The notes beneath the pieces are model-generated. The model had not been told where the DNA came from. It searched no databases and saw only the letters and a program-made list of their open reading frames with translations. Shown in pieces: positions 60,600 to 64,000 of a stretch of DNA of 64,000 nt. The DNA lies in NCBI GenBank assembly GCA_022414725.1, contig CM039463.1, positions 27,304,003 to 27,368,002 of the forward strand, in the 5' to 3' direction. Position numbers and translations under genes: made by a program. This stretch comes from Microglena sp. YARC (lineage: Eukaryota > Chlorophyta > Chlorophyceae > Chlamydomonadales > Chlamydomonadaceae). The stretch's first letter is position 1; every line of letters begins with the position of its first letter.

Positions 60600-61625
60600 T
60601 ATCGGTTATCCAGTTCCTGACAGCAGGGTTGGTTGGGGTTGGTTGGTTTTTTTGAAGGGATCAGCGATCCATTTCCTGACAGCAGGGTTGGTTGGGGTTG
60701 GTTGGGATTGGTTGGGGTTGGTTGGAGGGAACAGTGATACAATTCCTGACAGAAGGTTTGGTTTGGGTTGGTTGGGATTGGTTGGAGGGATCAGTGATAC
60801 AGTTCTTGACAGCAGGGTTGGTTGGGGTTGGTTGGGATTGGTTGGGATTGGTTGGAGGGAACAGTGATACAATTCCTGACAGCAGGGTTGGTTGGGGTTG
60901 CTTGGGGTTGGTTGGGATTGGTTGGGGTTGGTTGGAGGGAACAGTGATGCAATTCCTGACAGCAGGTTTGGGTTGGGTTGGTTGTGATTGGTTGGAGAGA
61001 TCAGTGATACAGTTCCTGACAGCAGGGTTGGTTGGGGTTGGTTGGGATTGGTTGGGATTGGTTGGGGTTGGTTGGAGGGAACAGTGATACAATTCCTGAC
61101 AGCAGGTCTGGTTTGGGTTGGTTGGGATTGGTTGGAGGGATCAGTGATACAGTTCCTGACAGCAGGGTTGGTTGGGGTTGGTTGGAGGGATCAGTGATAC
61201 AGTTCCTGACAGCAGGGTTGGTTGGGGTTGGTTGTAACTGGTTGGAGTTGGTTGAAGGGATCAGTGATCCATTTCCTGACAACAGGGTTGGTTGAGGTTG
61301 GTTGTAATTGGTTGGGGTTGGTTGGAGGGATCAGTGATCCATTTCCTGACAGCAGGGTTGTATGGGGTTGGTTGGAGTTGGTTGAGGTTGAATGGCGTTG
61401 TATGTGGTTGGTTGGAGTTGGTTGTATGGTGTTGTGGTTGTATGGGGTTGGTTGGAGTTGGTTGGGGCTGGATTGGGTTATAGGGGGTTGGTCGGGGTTG
61501 GTTGGGGTTGGATTGGGTTGTGGGGGGTTGTATGGGGTTGGTTAGGATAGTATGGGGTCAAATGGGGTTGTATGGGGTTGGTTGGGGTTGGTTGGGGTTG
61601 TATTTGGTTGATTGGGTTTGTTGGA
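60600..61625. repeat. ~60-75-bp GGTTGG minisatellite
   Basis: GATCAGTGATACAGTTCCTG and ACAGCAGGGTTG anchors are followed by variable numbers of GGTTGGGGTT/GGTTGGGATT. About ten copies, then degenerate GGTTGTATGG units to 61620. Confidence 0.95.
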
Positions 61626-62660
61626 GGGATCATTTATACAGTTACTGGCAATATGGTTGGTTGGTTGGTTGGTTGGTTGGTTGGAGGGATCATTTATCCA
61701 GCTACTGGCAATATGGTTGGTTTGTTGGTTTGTTGGTTTGTAGGTTTGTTGGTCTTTTTGTTGGCTGGTTGGTTGGTTTTTTGTTGGTTGGTTGGTTGGT
61801 TGGTTGGTTGGTTGGTTGGTTGGTTGGTTGGTTGGTTGGAGGGATCATTTATCCAGTTACTGGCAATATGGTTGGTTGGTTGGTTGGTTGGTTGGTTGGT
61901 TGGTTGGTAGGTTGGTTGGTTGTTTGGTTGGTTGGTTGGTTTGATGGAGGGATCATTTATCCAGTTACTGGCAATATGGTTGGTTGGTTGGTTGGTTGGT
62001 TGGTTGGAGGGATCCTTTATCCAGTTACTGGCAATATGGTTGGTTGGTTGGTTGGTTGGTTGGAGGGATCCTTTATCCAGTTACTGGCAATATGGTTGGT
62101 TGGTTGGTTGGTTGGTTGGAGGGATCATTTATCCAGTTACTGGCAATATGGTCGGTTGGTTGGTAGGTTGGTTGGTTGGTTGGTTGGTTGGAGGGATCCT
62201 TTATCCAGTTACTGGCAATATGGTTGGTTGGTTGGTTGGTTGGAGGGATCCTTTATCCAGTTACTGGCAATATGGTTGGTTGGTTGGTTGGTTGGTTGGA
62301 GGGATCATTTATCCAGTTACTGGCAATACGGTTGGTTGGTTGGTTGGTTGGTTGGAGGGATCCTTTATCCAGTTACTGGCAATATGGTTGGTTGGTTGGT
62401 TGGTTGGTTGGAGGGATCCTTTATCCAGTTACTGGCAATATGGTTGGTTGGTTGGAGGGATCATTTATCCAGTTACTGGCAATATGGTTGGTTGGTTGGT
62501 TGGTTGGTTGGTTGGAGGGATCCTTTATCCAGTTACTGGCAATATGGTTGGTTGGTTGGTTGGTTGGTTGGAGGGATCATTTATCCAGTTACTGGCAATA
62601 TGGTTGGTTGGTTGGTTGATTGGACGGATCATTTATCCAGTTACTGGCAGCAGCAGGGTT
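61626..62660. repeat. ~52-60-bp GGTT minisatellite with GGGATC anchor
   Basis: GGAGGGATCATTTATCCAGT and TACTGGCAATAT alternate with (GGTT)n blocks of variable length, about 17 units; ATCATTT and ATCCTTT variants are interspersed. ORFs of up to 389 codons ([10 protein letters not shown]) result from the period and are not genes. Confidence 0.95.
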
Positions 62661-62719
62661 GGCAGAGATGAAGAGATTGGATCAAATATATTTTGACAAT
62701 ACAGTTTTTAATGTTAACG

Positions 62720-62875
62720 TTATGGCCGCAGACAGCGAGCAGCCTCAAAGGCTGGAGCCATGTAACCGAGTTCAAGTTCTACCCTGGGAAGTCACTACTT
62801 GGCGATAGCTGAAGTCTAACTCGGGCCATGTTACTGCCAAAGACAGCAAGCAGCCTTCCAGTCTGGAGCCACAAA
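62720..62875 (+). repeat. Two R2 copies
   Basis: GCAGACAGCGAGCAGCCTCA, AAGGCTGGAGCCATGTAACC and GAGTTCAAG give the clearest R2 sequence in the window. A second piece is at 62836-62870 (AAAGACAGCAAGCAGCC). Confidence 0.7.
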
Positions 62876-63029
62876 TTTTGCCTCCCACTTTGGCCTCCCA
62901 CTTTGGACCCACCATTCTGGGCCCAGACTGGCCCCCTATTTGGAGTCTGCTATAGCTAGGATTGTAACTACCAGCCTTTGGCCCTAAAAACGCAACCTCC
63001 AAAAGCTCTGACTTAGCACACACAAAACA

Positions 63030-63240
63030 CTAAGGTAATGATAACGTCTGGTGGGGGCGTGGTGTTAAGGGAGCCCGTCGTACGCGGGTGGGGAGCGGTC
63101 TCCTACCTCAACTGGACAAGCTACTATCGCGGTTGACGACGACCTGCAACGCCAAGAGCGACCAAAGGGGGAGTCGACCCCCCCGACTCTTCATTCTTAT
63201 AGTGATTCAGTCTACCACTAGACCAATGTGTATCACCGAA
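63030..63240 (-). mobile_element. tRNA-derived SINE, minus-strand copy
   Basis: The minus strand shows the A box (TTGGTCTAGTGGTAGAC), B-box stem (GGGGGGGTCGACTCCCCC), GTTGCAGGTCGTCGTCAACC and TCCAGTTGAGGTAGGAGACC, ending CCACGCCCCCACCAGACGTT. It is close to the 4423-4630 copy, including the tRNA-like head. Confidence 0.78.
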
Positions 63241-63409
63241 AGAGGCTGTCTGGAGCCATGTAACCAGTTGTAAGGTGAATACTTGGTGGCGCTGGTTTGT
63301 ACAAGGGGTCACACTCCGTGGGCTGAAATTTCTTTTTAACTTATTTTTAAAAATAAGTGAAAGTTCAAGTATGGTGTGTAATGTGTGTAACAACAGGAAT
63401 CACTCTGCT

Positions 63410-63610
63410 TGGCTTGGTTGCATGTCAGGGATTGTTTTTGGTTTAGCTTGGTTGCATGTCAGGGATTGTTTTTGGTTTGGCTTGGTTGCATGTCAGGGAT
63501 TGTTTTTGGTTTGGCTTGGTTGCATGTCAGGGATTGTTTTTGGTTTGGCTTGGTTGCATGTCAGGGATTGCTTTTGGTTTGGCTTGGTTGCATATGAGGG
63601 ATTGTTTTTT
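63410..63610. repeat. 34-bp tandem repeat, six copies
   Basis: GGCTTGGTTGCATGTCAGGG, ATTGTTTTTGGTTT. Unit identity is very high. The ORF (VRDCFWFGLVACQGL) is an artefact. Confidence 0.95.
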
Positions 63611-63847
63611 CAAATCAGAAAGTTTTCTTCTTCTTCTAGCTTCATGGTTTTAGGACTCCTTCAGGGACAGCGGTTTATAGCTTTTATATCTTTTTAGTGC
63701 CATTTAGGGCAAAAATACAACTTATTTTAAAATCTTTGTATAGCGATAATTGGGACCAAAACGGGGTTAAAAGTAGTGATTATTATATATAGCGGGAAAC
63801 AATCCCTGTAGCACAAGCACTGCTCACCTCACTATTCTTCGCTCAAC

Positions 63848-64000
63848 AAAATATGTTGCATACAAACTATATGAAACAAAATATAATGCATACAAACTAT
63901 ATGAAACAAAATATAATGCATACAAACTATATGAAACAAAATATAATGCATACAAACTATATGAAACAAAATATAATGCATACAAACTATATGAAACAAA
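63848..64000. repeat. 30-bp tandem repeat running off the window
   Basis: CAAAATATAATGCATACAAA, CTATATGAAA repeated five times with essentially no divergence up to the window end. Confidence 0.95.

Noticed and set aside
61502..62671. 389-codon plus-strand ORF rich in GWLVGW repeats, with overlapping long ORFs
   Set aside because: It is the translation of a (GGTT)n minisatellite with a GGGATCATTTATCC anchor. Several frames are open at once, there is no domain, and there are no splice signals.

Overview
This is repeat-dominated nuclear DNA from a eukaryote. The evidence is short exons with clean GT-AG borders separated by kilobase introns, a tRNA-derived SINE family, 5'-truncated LINEs, a hAT-type MITE with an 8-bp target-site duplication, a 12-kb satellite and very dense micro- and minisatellites. 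There are no operons, Shine-Dalgarno sites or long bacterial-type ORFs. Isopentenyl phosphate kinase fits a green-lineage or other protist genome, and a prasinophyte-type alga is a guess only. Many single-base indels inside otherwise regular repeats suggest imperfectly polished long-read sequence, so single-base frame breaks should not be over-read.

Layout. 0-1 kb: pieces of an unidentified plus-strand gene, with two terminal-exon-like copies flanking a (TA)n tract. 1-6.6 kb: dispersed repeats, a tRNA-SINE, a 95-bp minisatellite and hAT MITEs. 6.8-10.1 kb: a minus-strand gene of unknown function whose exon is present in several partial tandem copies; three exons are recognisable. 11.5-12.1 kb: a possible plus-strand first exon and a small minus-strand ORF. 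12.7-15 kb: minisatellites. 15.1-27.08 kb: a 47-bp satellite, partly organised as a 94-bp dimer, running into a 1000-N gap (27081-28080). 28.1-34.3 kb: mostly unannotatable, with a few plausible minus-strand exons. 36-39 kb: microsatellites.

39.4-54.5 kb: the best gene in the window, a plus-strand isopentenyl phosphate kinase (IPK). Exons A-G are recognised; exons B-G join in consistent phase and give the IPK signatures in order. The A-B connection and the 5' exon are unresolved. 54.6-56.5 kb: an 88-bp minisatellite derived from the last coding segment. 56.8-60.6 kb: a SINE copy and two LINE 3' ends about 99% identical, each inserted into a different minisatellite. 60.6-64 kb: GGTT-rich minisatellites, another SINE and terminal 34-bp and 30-bp tandem repeats.

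The most notable feature is a recurrent pattern. At both multi-exon genes, DNA across an exon-intron border (acceptor plus exon start, or exon end plus donor) has been copied many times into the neighbouring intron, or past the stop codon, as a minisatellite. In IPK this affects exons C, D, E, F and G, with up to about 13 copies. The introns are therefore filled with decoy splice sites and pseudo-exons. Whether this is neutral slippage or alters splicing cannot be decided from sequence alone.
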